Shown here: one piece after another, positions 1 to 7,177 of the stretch
Position numbering within the stretch: position 1 is the first letter of the stretch
Layout of the letters: every line of letters starts with the position of its first letter
Assembly: GCA_002305235.1 (NCBI GenBank)
Contig: DBQL01000114.1
Coordinates: forward strand, 1-23,915
DNA length: 23,915 nt
Reading direction: 5' to 3'
Source of the DNA: Prevotella sp. UBA1395
GTDB lineage: Bacteria; Bacteroidota; Bacteroidia; Bacteroidales; Bacteroidaceae
Position numbers and translations under genes: made by a program
The notes under the pieces: model-generated
What the model saw: the letters and a program-made list of their open reading frames with translations, nothing else
Database searches by the model: none
What the model was told of the DNA's origin: nothing

Positions 1-731
1 TGCATGACCGAGAACCATTGCTCCCACTCCCATTCGGAGTTGGTGCTGCCCGAACTTTCCACAAAATCGCCGGCACAGAGCAGGAAACCGGCTCCCGGCA
101 CGTCGGTCATGGCACGGTGTACGGTCTTTGAGGAGATGTCGAACATATCGGCGGTGTTGGCCTGCGTGTCGGCGATATAGAGGAATGAGAACTCGCTCTT
201 GTCGGCCTTGGCTGTGGTAAACGACCCTATCTCACTCCATGCCGACGCTGTTCCGACGCGGAACGAGTAAGTGGTGCCGGGCTTCAGGCCTGAAGCCACG
301 GTCTTATGGGCTGTATAACTGCGCTTCTCGCCTATCTGTATACCGGTCTTGGCAACCTCCTCTGCATTCTTACTGCTATAATAGTTGAGGGTCGCATCGA
401 GGATATTGGCCTTGAAGATTTGCACACCGGCACCGGCGAAATCGGCGTCTGTGGCATCCGCTTTCTCCACCACCTGCACTTCTCCGGCCTCCGTCGTGGG
501 GTTGGTAAACCAGTTGAAGGCCATGCGTGAGGTAGGATCGCCGTTGACCACCATGTTAATCGCGTAGGGAGTCTGTGCAGGTTGCAGCTGTTTGATGGCA
601 GCCAGCAGCTTTGTCCATGTGGGAACGGTGTAGTCTGACTCATTGAGTGAGCCAACGGTCTGGGCATGAACGATGCCGACAGGAGCTGCCAATAATAAAG
701 CTGAAAATACAATCTTCTTGAATGGGTTCAT
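1..731 (-). CDS. Secreted purple acid phosphatase-like metallophosphoesterase (3' part outside window)
   Basis: N-terminal 243 residues of a secreted phosphoesterase that continues past the left edge. Residues 1-24 form a signal peptide (Lys-Lys, hydrophobic core, VHA-Q cleavage site), so it acts in the periplasm or outside the cell. Residues about 53-173 resemble the fibronectin-like N-terminal domain of purple acid phosphatases (ending in LKPGTTYSFRVG). The calcineurin-like metal site then begins: YIADTQ (Asp188, Gln190) and CAGDF (Gly221-Asp222) are its first two metal-ligand motifs. The remaining His and Asn ligands are off-window, so metal type and substrate are not visible. The start at 731 gives the cleanest signal peptide; an in-frame ATG at 740 adds three residues. 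A TAnnTTTG box lies upstream at 799-806, and the dnaG terminator separates it from dnaG, so it is probably transcribed on its own. Confidence 0.82.
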   Translation of the reverse strand, partial: MNPFKKIVFSALLLAAPVGIVHAQTVGSLNESDYTVPTWTKLLAAIKQLQPAQTPYAINMVVNGDPTSRMAFNWFTNPTTEAGEVQVVEKADATDADFAGAGVQIFKANILDATLNYYSSKNAEEVAKTGIQIGEKRSYTAHKTVASGLKPGTTYSFRVGTASAWSEIGSFTTAKADKSEFSFLYIADTQANTADMFDISSKTVHRAMTDVPGAGFLLCAGDFVESSGSTNSEWEWEQWFSVM

Positions 732-798
732 GTAAACCATGTTGTTTGATGTTTTTGATGGGTTATTTTTGATCATCGTCCTTGGCCAAAAGACACGG

Positions 799-806
799 CA
801 AAAGTA
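799..806 (-). promoter_or_regulatory. Bacteroidota -7 promoter box for the metallophosphoesterase
   Basis: TACTTTTG on the minus strand matches the TAnnTTTG -7 consensus. It sits about 60 bp upstream of the start codon and downstream of the dnaG terminator. No TTTG is seen at the 19-21 bp spacing expected for a -33 element, so the call rests on the -7 box and its position. Confidence 0.45.
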
Positions 807-840
807 CGACCCCTATTTTGCAGAGCCGTTGCAACGATAT

Positions 841-908
841 AAAAAAAGGACAACAAAAGATTTGCGTTTGTGCTAAGAACCAAGTTCCGCGCAATTCTTT
901 TGTTGCCC
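841..908 (-). terminator. Intrinsic terminator of dnaG
   Basis: On the minus strand, 40 nt after the dnaG stop, GGGCAACAAAAGA (908-896) pairs with TCTTTTGTTGTCC (860-848). The 13-bp stem has one G-U wobble and is followed by seven Ts (847-841). Inside the large loop, TTGCG/CGCAA can extend the stem and GAAC/GTTC can form a small inner hairpin. Confidence 0.85.
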
Positions 909-947
909 TTGCGGCATCACAGGCCGACCCTCGTCGGCACCCGTGCT

Positions 948-2930
948 CTATATAATAATGTTATTACCCAACTGTTTGGCCAGTTTGTTACGAACGTCTT
1001 GCATGTCACGATATTCCTCCATGAGCTTCTTCAGACGCTCCATGTCGGAGGCCGCGGCCTTGATTTGCTCCACCAAGTCTTTGAGATGCTGCTCCACATA
1101 GTCCATGCGGAAGTCGAGCAACAGATGCATGACCTGATTGCGAAGAGACTCCAACTCGTTTTCCTCACGCTGCTGTCGGTCGGCATCGTTGAGAGGAAGC
1201 TCGTCTTTCTTACCCGCAAGACCATAGTCATCAGAGGCCATTTCGGTGGCCACCTGACTCACTCGGATGTCGTGATGATGTATGAAATAAGGCTCGGAGA
1301 CAAAGTTCGGGTCGCCGCAGCGATCGACAGCCTCGCTCAAGATATGGTTGTACAGGTCGTCGCGGAATGACAATCCGTCGGCATCGAGACTGTATTTGAT
1401 GAACCGTGCCACACACAGGTCGTGAAGATTGCCCTCCTCGTCCTCGACATTGTGATAGATGACACGCTCGCCGTGACGAATGACCATCTGCACCAACATG
1501 CGTTCTACTTTGGTGGCTTGTACCTGCGGACTGACGGGTTGTACGGGGCGGGTTGCCGGAATTGATGCCGAACCGGGTTCAGCCATATTATCCTCCTGTC
1601 GTGTGCCCGCGGTGCCCGACCGTCGGTCATGGATGAATTTGTTCATCTGATTGATCAAGGTGCGCTCGCTGATGCCTATGCGCTGGGCGCAATCGTGCAG
1701 ATAGGTGTCGCGAAGGATGGGGTTGACGATTACCGAAATGGACTCGACGATGGAGTTGATGGCATCGGACCGCTTCTTGGGGTCGGTCTCGTTCTTGAGC
1801 AAAAGGTCGGTCTTGAACTGGATAAAATCGGATTGATGATCTTCGATATACTGTCGGAACTCGGCGGAAGTGTGCTTGCGGGCAAAATCGTCGGGGTCTT
1901 GTCCGTCGGGCAACAAGAGCACCTTGAGGTTCATTCCCTCCGAGAGAAGCATATCAGTGCCCTTGAGCGCCGCATGGATGCCGGCCGCGTCGCCGTCATA
2001 GATCAAGGTGATATTGGAGGTGAAACGATGGAGCGTGTGAATCTGATGATAGCTCAGGGCCGTGCCTGAGTTGGCAACGACGTTCTCGATGCCACACTGA
2101 TGCATGGCAATCACGTCGGCCTGCCCCTCCACAAGATAGACCCGGTCTTCCTTGGCGATGGTCTTCTTGGCCTGCCAAATGCCGTATAGCTCGTGGTCCT
2201 TGTGGTAAATCTCACTCGCCGGAGAGTTGACATACTTCTGGTTGACACCTTTTGTCCGACTGTCGAGCACACGGGCGGTGAAGCCTACGATCTTGCCACT
2301 GACACTGACCCAAGGGAATACCACGCGACCGGCATAGCGGTCGATCAGCTCGCCACGATCGTTTTTATAACAAATGCCGGTAGACAGCAGGAACTCCTCT
2401 CGATATCCCTTAGACAATGCCGTGCGGGCGAGGGCTGTTCGATCGGGCAGATCATAACCCAACTGGAACTTACGGATGATGTCATCACGAAAGCCGCGAC
2501 TGCGAAAATACTGCATTCCGATGGCCATGCCGTCGGGATGCTCGTGCAGTATGCCCTCAAAATACTTGCCCGCCCACTCATTGACGATAAACATCGACTC
2601 GCGCTGGCTCTGCTCTTCCTTCTCCTTATCGGTAAGCTCACGCTCCTTGATCTCGATGTGATACTTGTTGGCCAACCACCGCAACGCCTCGGGATAGGTC
2701 ATTTGCTGGTGCTCCATGATGAAATTGATGGAGTTTCCGCCCTTGCCACAACCAAAACAATGACAGGTGCCACGGGCCGGCGAGACGATGAAAGAGGGCG
2801 TTTTCTCGTTGTGGAAAGGGCATAAGCCCTTGTAGTTGGCACCCGCTTTCTTCAGGGCCACAAACTCGGAGACCACCTCTACGATATTGGCGGCATCCTT
2901 GATTTTATCTACGGTTTGTCTGTCTATCAT
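948..2930 (-). CDS. dnaG: DNA primase DnaG
   Basis: Makes the RNA primers for lagging-strand and restart DNA synthesis at the replication fork. The 660-residue length is normal for the family. The N-terminal zinc-binding domain has the CHC2 pattern: Cys37, His40, Cys58 and Cys61 (CPFH and CFGCG). The catalytic core contains FPWVSVSGKIVGFTAR (about 205-220). The TOPRIM fold follows with VEGQADVIA (catalytic Glu269), IYDGDAAG (Asp312, Asp314) and DGQDPDDF (342-349). Residues after about 440 form a linker and a helical C-terminal domain that would contact the DnaB helicase. The start at 2930 gives MIDRQTVDKIKDAANIVEVV, the usual DnaG N-terminus. A TAnnTTTG box lies about 100 bp upstream and a strong terminator follows, so it is probably a single-gene transcript here rather than part of an rpsU-dnaG-rpoD operon. 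Confidence 0.97.
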   Translation of the reverse strand: MIDRQTVDKIKDAANIVEVVSEFVALKKAGANYKGLCPFHNEKTPSFIVSPARGTCHCFGCGKGGNSINFIMEHQQMTYPEALRWLANKYHIEIKERELTDKEKEEQSQRESMFIVNEWAGKYFEGILHEHPDGMAIGMQYFRSRGFRDDIIRKFQLGYDLPDRTALARTALSKGYREEFLLSTGICYKNDRGELIDRYAGRVVFPWVSVSGKIVGFTARVLDSRTKGVNQKYVNSPASEIYHKDHELYGIWQAKKTIAKEDRVYLVEGQADVIAMHQCGIENVVANSGTALSYHQIHTLHRFTSNITLIYDGDAAGIHAALKGTDMLLSEGMNLKVLLLPDGQDPDDFARKHTSAEFRQYIEDHQSDFIQFKTDLLLKNETDPKKRSDAINSIVESISVIVNPILRDTYLHDCAQRIGISERTLINQMNKFIHDRRSGTAGTRQEDNMAEPGSASIPATRPVQPVSPQVQATKVERMLVQMVIRHGERVIYHNVEDEEGNLHDLCVARFIKYSLDADGLSFRDDLYNHILSEAVDRCGDPNFVSEPYFIHHHDIRVSQVATEMASDDYGLAGKKDELPLNDADRQQREENELESLRNQVMHLLLDFRMDYVEQHLKDLVEQIKAAASDMERLKKLMEEYRDMQDVRNKLAKQLGNNIII

Positions 2931-3031
2931 ATTCTTGTATGTTCATCCATGTGTCATGGCAGTGTCGTGGTCATTGTACGCGAAACCCGGCCGAGCCCTC
3001 TACCCACGGAACGGGATGGTGGCTGCGGGCG

Positions 3032-3039
3032 CAAATGTA
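3032..3039 (-). promoter_or_regulatory. Candidate -7 promoter box for dnaG
   Basis: TACATTTG on the minus strand fits TAnnTTTG and lies about 100 bp upstream of the dnaG ATG, in the 165-bp gap after the SGNH gene. No TTTG is seen at the expected -33 spacing. Confidence 0.4.
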
Positions 3040-3095
3040 TGTCAAGCCGATGCCCGCTGCCCCGCAACCCTTTCGGGATTGTCAATGACAGACAA

Positions 3096-4736
3096 TTATT
3101 TCTTCTTATCCGACAGCGAGGGTACGATAGCGCGAAGCTGTCTCACGATGATTTTCGCGTTGGTCTTCGCGCCCAAGAGTGAGGTGTGGGTGTGGTCTTT
3201 CTTGAAATATTTGGCCGCACTCTCCTTGTCCTTATAATGCTTGTCGAGATAATCGGCTATGAGATTGTGGGCATCGATGAAGTCGACGCCGGTCTGTTCC
3301 ACCACCTCGCGATACCATTTCCCATAGCTGTCGTTGCGGCGCTCCACCTTGCCATCGGCCCATTCGTTGCGGGTTGTAAGCGACACAAGGATGGGCGTGG
3401 CACCCTTTTCGCGCGTGTCGTCAATCATCTTGCGCAGATACCAACCAAAACTGTAAACCACCTCGAAGCGCCCGTCTTTCTCCATTTTATAGATATGGCA
3501 GGTATCTCCCGTGCCCTTGATGACGCCACGCTCCTTGGCATCGGCGATGGGACTGATGTCGTTGTGGCCAAACTGGATGAGAACGATGTCGCCCGGCTGC
3601 AACGCGTTGTAGACTTTCTCCCACCGACCCTCGCGGATATAGCTGCGAGTAGAGCGTCCGGCCTGTGCCGCATTATAGGGAGTGCAGATCTTGGAATCTA
3701 AGAACATGCCGGCAAAAGCACCCCAGCCCCACATGTCGTCTTTGTCGCGGTCTTTGTTTTTTACCGTGGAATCGCCGGTAATCCATACCACCGGCTTGCC
3801 GTTCTCACGCTGAACGGGCCATACGGGCAGTGAGACGCCCACCATCATGGCCTGCAACGGCTGGAGGTCGGGATTCCGGCTGGCCATGATTCCCTCTGCC
3901 GCCGAGCGGGCATTCAACTGCGCACCCCAGTAACTGGTGTGGATGCGGTCGCCAAAGAACATGTATCCCTGCTTCCAAGGACTATAAGAATCGAGTTTCT
4001 GTCCGCTGATCTCATTAAGATCTACGAATGGAACACCCTCCTCGGCAGCCACGATAGCCGCCCATCCGGTTTGCGGCTTGCGCACAATCTTGTGTGTGGT
4101 CTCATCAAGGGCATTGCGAGGAGTGAGACTCATCAGGATGGGATGGGCCCCGGCAGCACGGCATTCGGCAATGTAATGGCGAAGGTATCCACCATAACTA
4201 TATACCGTTTCCTCTACCCCGGTCTCCTTGATGGTGACCCTAAGACTGTCTTGTCCTGTTCCCGGCAATACGGCACGGGCACGCCCCGAGTCATAAGGAC
4301 CGTTGTCATTATGTCCGATAGAGATGATCACCCAGTCGCCGGGACGCAGTGCCTTGCGTACATCGGGCCACAGTTGGCGATAGTATGTACGGGTAGACAT
4401 GCCGCCGAGGGCCTGATTTTCAACACTGATGCGGTTGCCATTGAAATATTGGCTGGCATAAAATCCCCATCCCCACTGCCCGTTGCTGCCGTCACCTTTG
4501 GTGCCGTTGCGCATGGTTGAATTGCCGACGAGGAATAACACGGGATTGGAGCCCTTGCGGGTGGAGCCCGGAGCCGGACGCGACATCAGGGCCTTGGCAA
4601 TCGAGTCGGGAGTATTGTCCACCACTTTATTCACGTCTTCCACCGGGTCTGGCAGGTTGTCAAAGGTTTGGGCCGGCGCCAATGTGGCAGTGGCGGTCAT
4701 GATTGCAATAGCAGATAAGATTTTCTTCATTGTCAT
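3096..4736 (-). CDS. Secreted tandem SGNH/CE12-type carbohydrate esterase
   Basis: Predicted exported deacetylase of 546 residues built of two homologous SGNH-hydrolase domains of the rhamnogalacturonan-acetylesterase (CE12) type, which remove acetyl groups from pectic or other plant polysaccharides. Residues 1-22 are a signal peptide (MKK start, Ala/Thr-rich core, APAQ). Domain 1 (about 65-290) has GNST (Ser73), WGWG, GHND (Asn143) and DRIH (Asp263, His266). Domain 2 (about 316-540) has GDST (Ser323), WGWG, GHND (Asn392) and DHTH (Asp514, His517). Both catalytic sets therefore look intact. The start at 4736 (or 4730) is chosen because it gives the signal peptide and lies downstream of a TAnnTTTG box; an upstream in-frame ATG at 4820 would place that box inside the gene. 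The natural substrate cannot be read from the sequence. Confidence 0.88.
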   Translation of the reverse strand: MTMKKILSAIAIMTATATLAPAQTFDNLPDPVEDVNKVVDNTPDSIAKALMSRPAPGSTRKGSNPVLFLVGNSTMRNGTKGDGSNGQWGWGFYASQYFNGNRISVENQALGGMSTRTYYRQLWPDVRKALRPGDWVIISIGHNDNGPYDSGRARAVLPGTGQDSLRVTIKETGVEETVYSYGGYLRHYIAECRAAGAHPILMSLTPRNALDETTHKIVRKPQTGWAAIVAAEEGVPFVDLNEISGQKLDSYSPWKQGYMFFGDRIHTSYWGAQLNARSAAEGIMASRNPDLQPLQAMMVGVSLPVWPVQRENGKPVVWITGDSTVKNKDRDKDDMWGWGAFAGMFLDSKICTPYNAAQAGRSTRSYIREGRWEKVYNALQPGDIVLIQFGHNDISPIADAKERGVIKGTGDTCHIYKMEKDGRFEVVYSFGWYLRKMIDDTREKGATPILVSLTTRNEWADGKVERRNDSYGKWYREVVEQTGVDFIDAHNLIADYLDKHYKDKESAAKYFKKDHTHTSLLGAKTNAKIIVRQLRAIVPSLSDKKK

Positions 4737-4756
4737 GTTAGTTTGTCGATATTTTG

Positions 4757-4764
4757 CAAAGTTA
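4757..4764 (-). promoter_or_regulatory. -7 promoter box for the SGNH esterase
   Basis: TAACTTTG on the minus strand fits TAnnTTTG and lies 20 bp upstream of the chosen start codon at 4736. It implies a very short leader and excludes the upstream ATG at 4820 as the start. It is part of a divergent control region shared with etfB. Confidence 0.55.
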
Positions 4765-4881
4765 CTGCTTTTATCTTTCATCGAATCAGAAAAACGGCAA
4801 AAAACTGAAAATAATGGCATTTTATCGACGATAACAATTCATCGCCACAAACCACATAATCATTTGATTTTGTTTCATTTG

Positions 4882-4913
4882 TTTGGTCGAGAATTAAAAT
4901 ATTTGTATTTTTG
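4882..4913 (+). promoter_or_regulatory. Complete Bacteroidota promoter of the etf operon
   Basis: TTTG (4882-4885), a 20-bp spacer, then TATTTTTG (4906-4913): an exact match to the -33 TTTG / -7 TAnnTTTG consensus with optimal spacing. Transcription should begin near 4919-4921, giving a leader of about 32 nt before the etfB ATG. Confidence 0.8.
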
Positions 4914-4951
4914 CCCACATGAAATTAGACATCTAAGACATATAAACATTT

Positions 4952-5821
4952 ATGAAACTAAAAATCGTTGTACTTGCCAAACAAGTGCCAGACACACGAA
5001 ATGTGGGTAAGGATGCCATGACTGCGGAAGGAACAGTCAACCGCGCCGTATTGCCTGCCATCTTCAATCCGGAAGACCTGAACGCCTTGGAGCAGGCCTT
5101 GCGACTTAAAGACCAACATCCGGAATCAACGGTTGGCGTGCTCACGATGGGTCCGCCGCGTGCCGGAGAGATCATCCGCCAAGGACTTTACCGTGGCGCA
5201 GATACCGGGTGGCTGCTCACCGACCGCAAGTTTGCGGGTGCTGACACGCTTGCAACATCATACGCTTTATCGATGGCAATACGCAAAATCGGCGACGTGG
5301 ACATCATTCTCGGTGGTCGTCAGGCCATCGATGGCGATACGGCTCAGGTCGGTCCGCAGGTGGCTCAGAAGCTCGGATTGAACCAAGTGACCTACGCAGA
5401 GGAGATCCTCAAGATCGAAAACGGTAAGGCCACCATTCGCCGACAGATCGATGGCGGTGTGGAAATTGTCGAGACTCCGCTGCCCGTGCTGATCACTGTC
5501 AATGGTTCGGCCGCACCCGCACGCCCTTGCAATGCCAAATTGATGATGAAATACAAATACGCCACATGTCCGATGGAACGCAAAGGCGATGAACCTTGGG
5601 CCGATCTTTACGAGTCGAGGCCTTACCTTACACTCAACCAATGGAGCGTTGCCGATGTGAACGGCGACGAGGCCGAATGCGGATTGTCGGGCTCGCCCAC
5701 CAAGGTGAAGTCGGTGCAAAACATTATCTTCCAAGCCAAGGAGAGCAAATCCCTCACCGCCAGCGATGACGACATTGACGGATTGATGCGTGAACTTTTG
5801 GACGAGAAGATTATCGGATAG
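4952..5821 (+). CDS. etfB: Electron transfer flavoprotein beta subunit
   Basis: Small subunit of the heterodimeric, FAD-containing ETF that passes electrons to or from acyl-CoA dehydrogenases in the cytoplasm. Of 289 residues; many EtfB are nearer 260, and the extra length is mostly after residue 200. Visible blocks are KQVPDT (10-15), FNPEDLNALEQALRLK (38-53), LTMGPP (64-69), AGADTLATSYAL (95-106) and AIDGDTAQVGP (125-135). These resemble clostridial Bcd-associated and other bifurcating ETFs, in which EtfB binds a second FAD in place of AMP, rather than the human/Paracoccus type. The gene is first in the operon behind a consensus promoter. It is separated from etfA by an unusually long 142-bp spacer with RNA-folding potential. 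Confidence 0.95.
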   Translation: MKLKIVVLAKQVPDTRNVGKDAMTAEGTVNRAVLPAIFNPEDLNALEQALRLKDQHPESTVGVLTMGPPRAGEIIRQGLYRGADTGWLLTDRKFAGADTLATSYALSMAIRKIGDVDIILGGRQAIDGDTAQVGPQVAQKLGLNQVTYAEEILKIENGKATIRRQIDGGVEIVETPLPVLITVNGSAAPARPCNAKLMMKYKYATCPMERKGDEPWADLYESRPYLTLNQWSVADVNGDEAECGLSGSPTKVKSVQNIIFQAKESKSLTASDDDIDGLMRELLDEKIIG

Positions 5822-5830
5822 TAATATTAA

Positions 5831-5933
5831 GGTGGAATAATAGCGCGAGGAAACAGATTCCGCACGGTCCCAGCAACCCTGCCACACGCCGATAACGGTC
5901 TGCTGATGACAGCCTCAGGCATCATTTTCCACC
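5831..5933 (+). ncRNA. Candidate structured RNA in the etfB-etfA spacer
   Basis: About 103 nt that can fold as a closed multi-branch structure. The closing stem is GGTGGAA (5831-5837) with TTCCACC (5927-5933), a perfect 7 bp. Inside are hairpin GGAA/TTCC (5849-5852 and 5858-5861); stem CAGCA/TGCTG (5871-5875 and 5901-5905) enclosing CCG-ATAA-CGG (5889-5898); and TGAT/ATCA (5904-5907 and 5921-5924) stacked on GCC-TCA-GGC (5912-5920). The second and third stems overlap by two bases, so one must open slightly. No T-run follows, so it is not a plain terminator. A short stretch (CACGGTCCCAGCAAC) is reminiscent of the cobalamin-riboswitch core, but a B12 box is not recognisable. It could equally be a small repeat element. 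The fold was made by eye. Confidence 0.35.
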
Positions 5934-5963
5934 CAACTGTTATTCTCTTATACTCAAAAAGAA

Positions 5964-6986
5964 ATGAACAACGTATTTGTATATTGCGAAATAGAAGGAA
6001 CAACCGTACAGGAAGTTTCTCAGGAACTGCTGACCAAAGGTCGCAAATTAGCCAATGAGCTTGGGGTTTCATTACATGCCGTTGTTGCCGGAACAGGCAT
6101 CAAGGGCAAGGTAGAGGCCCAAATTCTCCCTTACGGCGTAGACAAACTCTTCGTCTTTGATGCCGAGGGACTCTTTCCTTACACATCCGCCCCGCACACA
6201 GACATACTCGTTAATCTGTTCAAGGAAGAGAAACCACAGATTTGTTTGATGGGAGCCACCATCATCGGACGTGACCTCGGACCCCGCGTTTCCTCTTCCT
6301 TGGGATCGGGTCTCACTGCCGACTGCACCCAATTGGAGATTGGAGACTATGACGACAAGAAGTCGGGCAAGCATTACAGTAACATCCTTTATCAAATAAG
6401 ACCTGCTTTCGGCGGCAACATCGTGGCCACGATTGTCAACCCCGACCATCGTCCGCAGATGGCAACCGTGCGCTCCGGGGTGATGCTTCGCGAGGTATTG
6501 GACGAGAATTACAATGGCGAGGTGGTCTATCCCGATGTCGCCAAGTATGTGCCCGAGTTCGATTTTGTGGTCAAGGTCATCGATCGCCATGTGGAAACGG
6601 CCAAGCATAATCTCAAGGGATCGCCCATCGTGGTGGCCGGAGGCTATGGCATGGGGTCAAAAGAAGCATTCGACATGCTGTTTGAACTGGCCAAGGAGCT
6701 CCACGGAGAAGTTGGTGCAAGTCGTGCCGCCGTTGATGCCGGGTGGATCGACAACGACCGTCAGGTGGGGCAGACAGGTGTTACCGTTCATCCCAAAGTA
6801 TATATAGCATGTGGTATTTCCGGCCAAATCCAGCATATCGCCGGTATGCAAGATGCCGGTATCATTATCTCCATCAACAACGATCCTGAGGCCCCCATCA
6901 ACTCAATAGCCGATTATGTCATCAATGGCACGGTCGAAGAGGTGATCCCCAAAATGATCAAATATTACAAACAAAATAGTAAATAA
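5964..6986 (+). CDS. etfA: Electron transfer flavoprotein alpha subunit
   Basis: Large ETF subunit, 340 residues, normal length. The N-terminal domain (1-200) packs against EtfB. The C-terminal FAD-binding domain is clear: PIVVAGGYGMGS (221-232), GASRAAVDAGW (251-261), QVGQTG (267-272), CGISGQIQHIAGM (283-295) and INNDPEAPI (304-312). These bind the electron-transferring FAD. No ferredoxin-like Fe-S extension is present at the N-terminus. The start at 5964 follows an A-rich stretch (AAAAAGAA), the usual translation-start context in Bacteroidota, which rarely use a strong Shine-Dalgarno. It should be co-transcribed with etfB and probably with the acyl-CoA dehydrogenase 191 bp downstream. Confidence 0.96.
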   Translation: MNNVFVYCEIEGTTVQEVSQELLTKGRKLANELGVSLHAVVAGTGIKGKVEAQILPYGVDKLFVFDAEGLFPYTSAPHTDILVNLFKEEKPQICLMGATIIGRDLGPRVSSSLGSGLTADCTQLEIGDYDDKKSGKHYSNILYQIRPAFGGNIVATIVNPDHRPQMATVRSGVMLREVLDENYNGEVVYPDVAKYVPEFDFVVKVIDRHVETAKHNLKGSPIVVAGGYGMGSKEAFDMLFELAKELHGEVGASRAAVDAGWIDNDRQVGQTGVTVHPKVYIACGISGQIQHIAGMQDAGIIISINNDPEAPINSIADYVINGTVEEVIPKMIKYYKQNSK

Positions 6987-7177
6987 CAGTCTTTTCTCCT
7001 ATCCTCCCAACCTCAAGGAGTCGGCCAGAACGCTACAAGAGGGCCTTGAAACAACAGGAAAGAAGAATAGATAATCATCATTCATTGTTTAACGATAAAA
7101 GCAAAAATCCCCTTTCAATGGCTTTTCACGTATTTCTTCTCATTGCTTGAAATCATGAAGGGTCGGGGTTCACAACT

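Noticed and set aside
2193..2825. 210-codon plus-strand frame opposite dnaG.
   Set aside because: It lies entirely antisense to conserved DnaG domains and has no motif, promoter or start context of its own.
3079..3095. Terminator of the SGNH esterase gene (TTGTC/GACAA after the stop).
   Set aside because: A 5-bp AT-rich stem with a 7-nt loop and no T-run; not convincing as an intrinsic terminator.
5845..5925. Cobalamin riboswitch in the etfB-etfA spacer.
   Set aside because: Only a short run resembles the core. The element is about half the usual length, no clear B12 box is present, and the downstream gene is not a known B12-linked target. Kept as an unassigned structured RNA candidate.
7013..7049. 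Hairpin TCAAGG/CCTTGA in the etfA to acyl-CoA dehydrogenase gap as a terminator or attenuator.
   Set aside because: A 6-bp stem with a 25-nt loop and no T-run; it gives no strong reason to split the operon.
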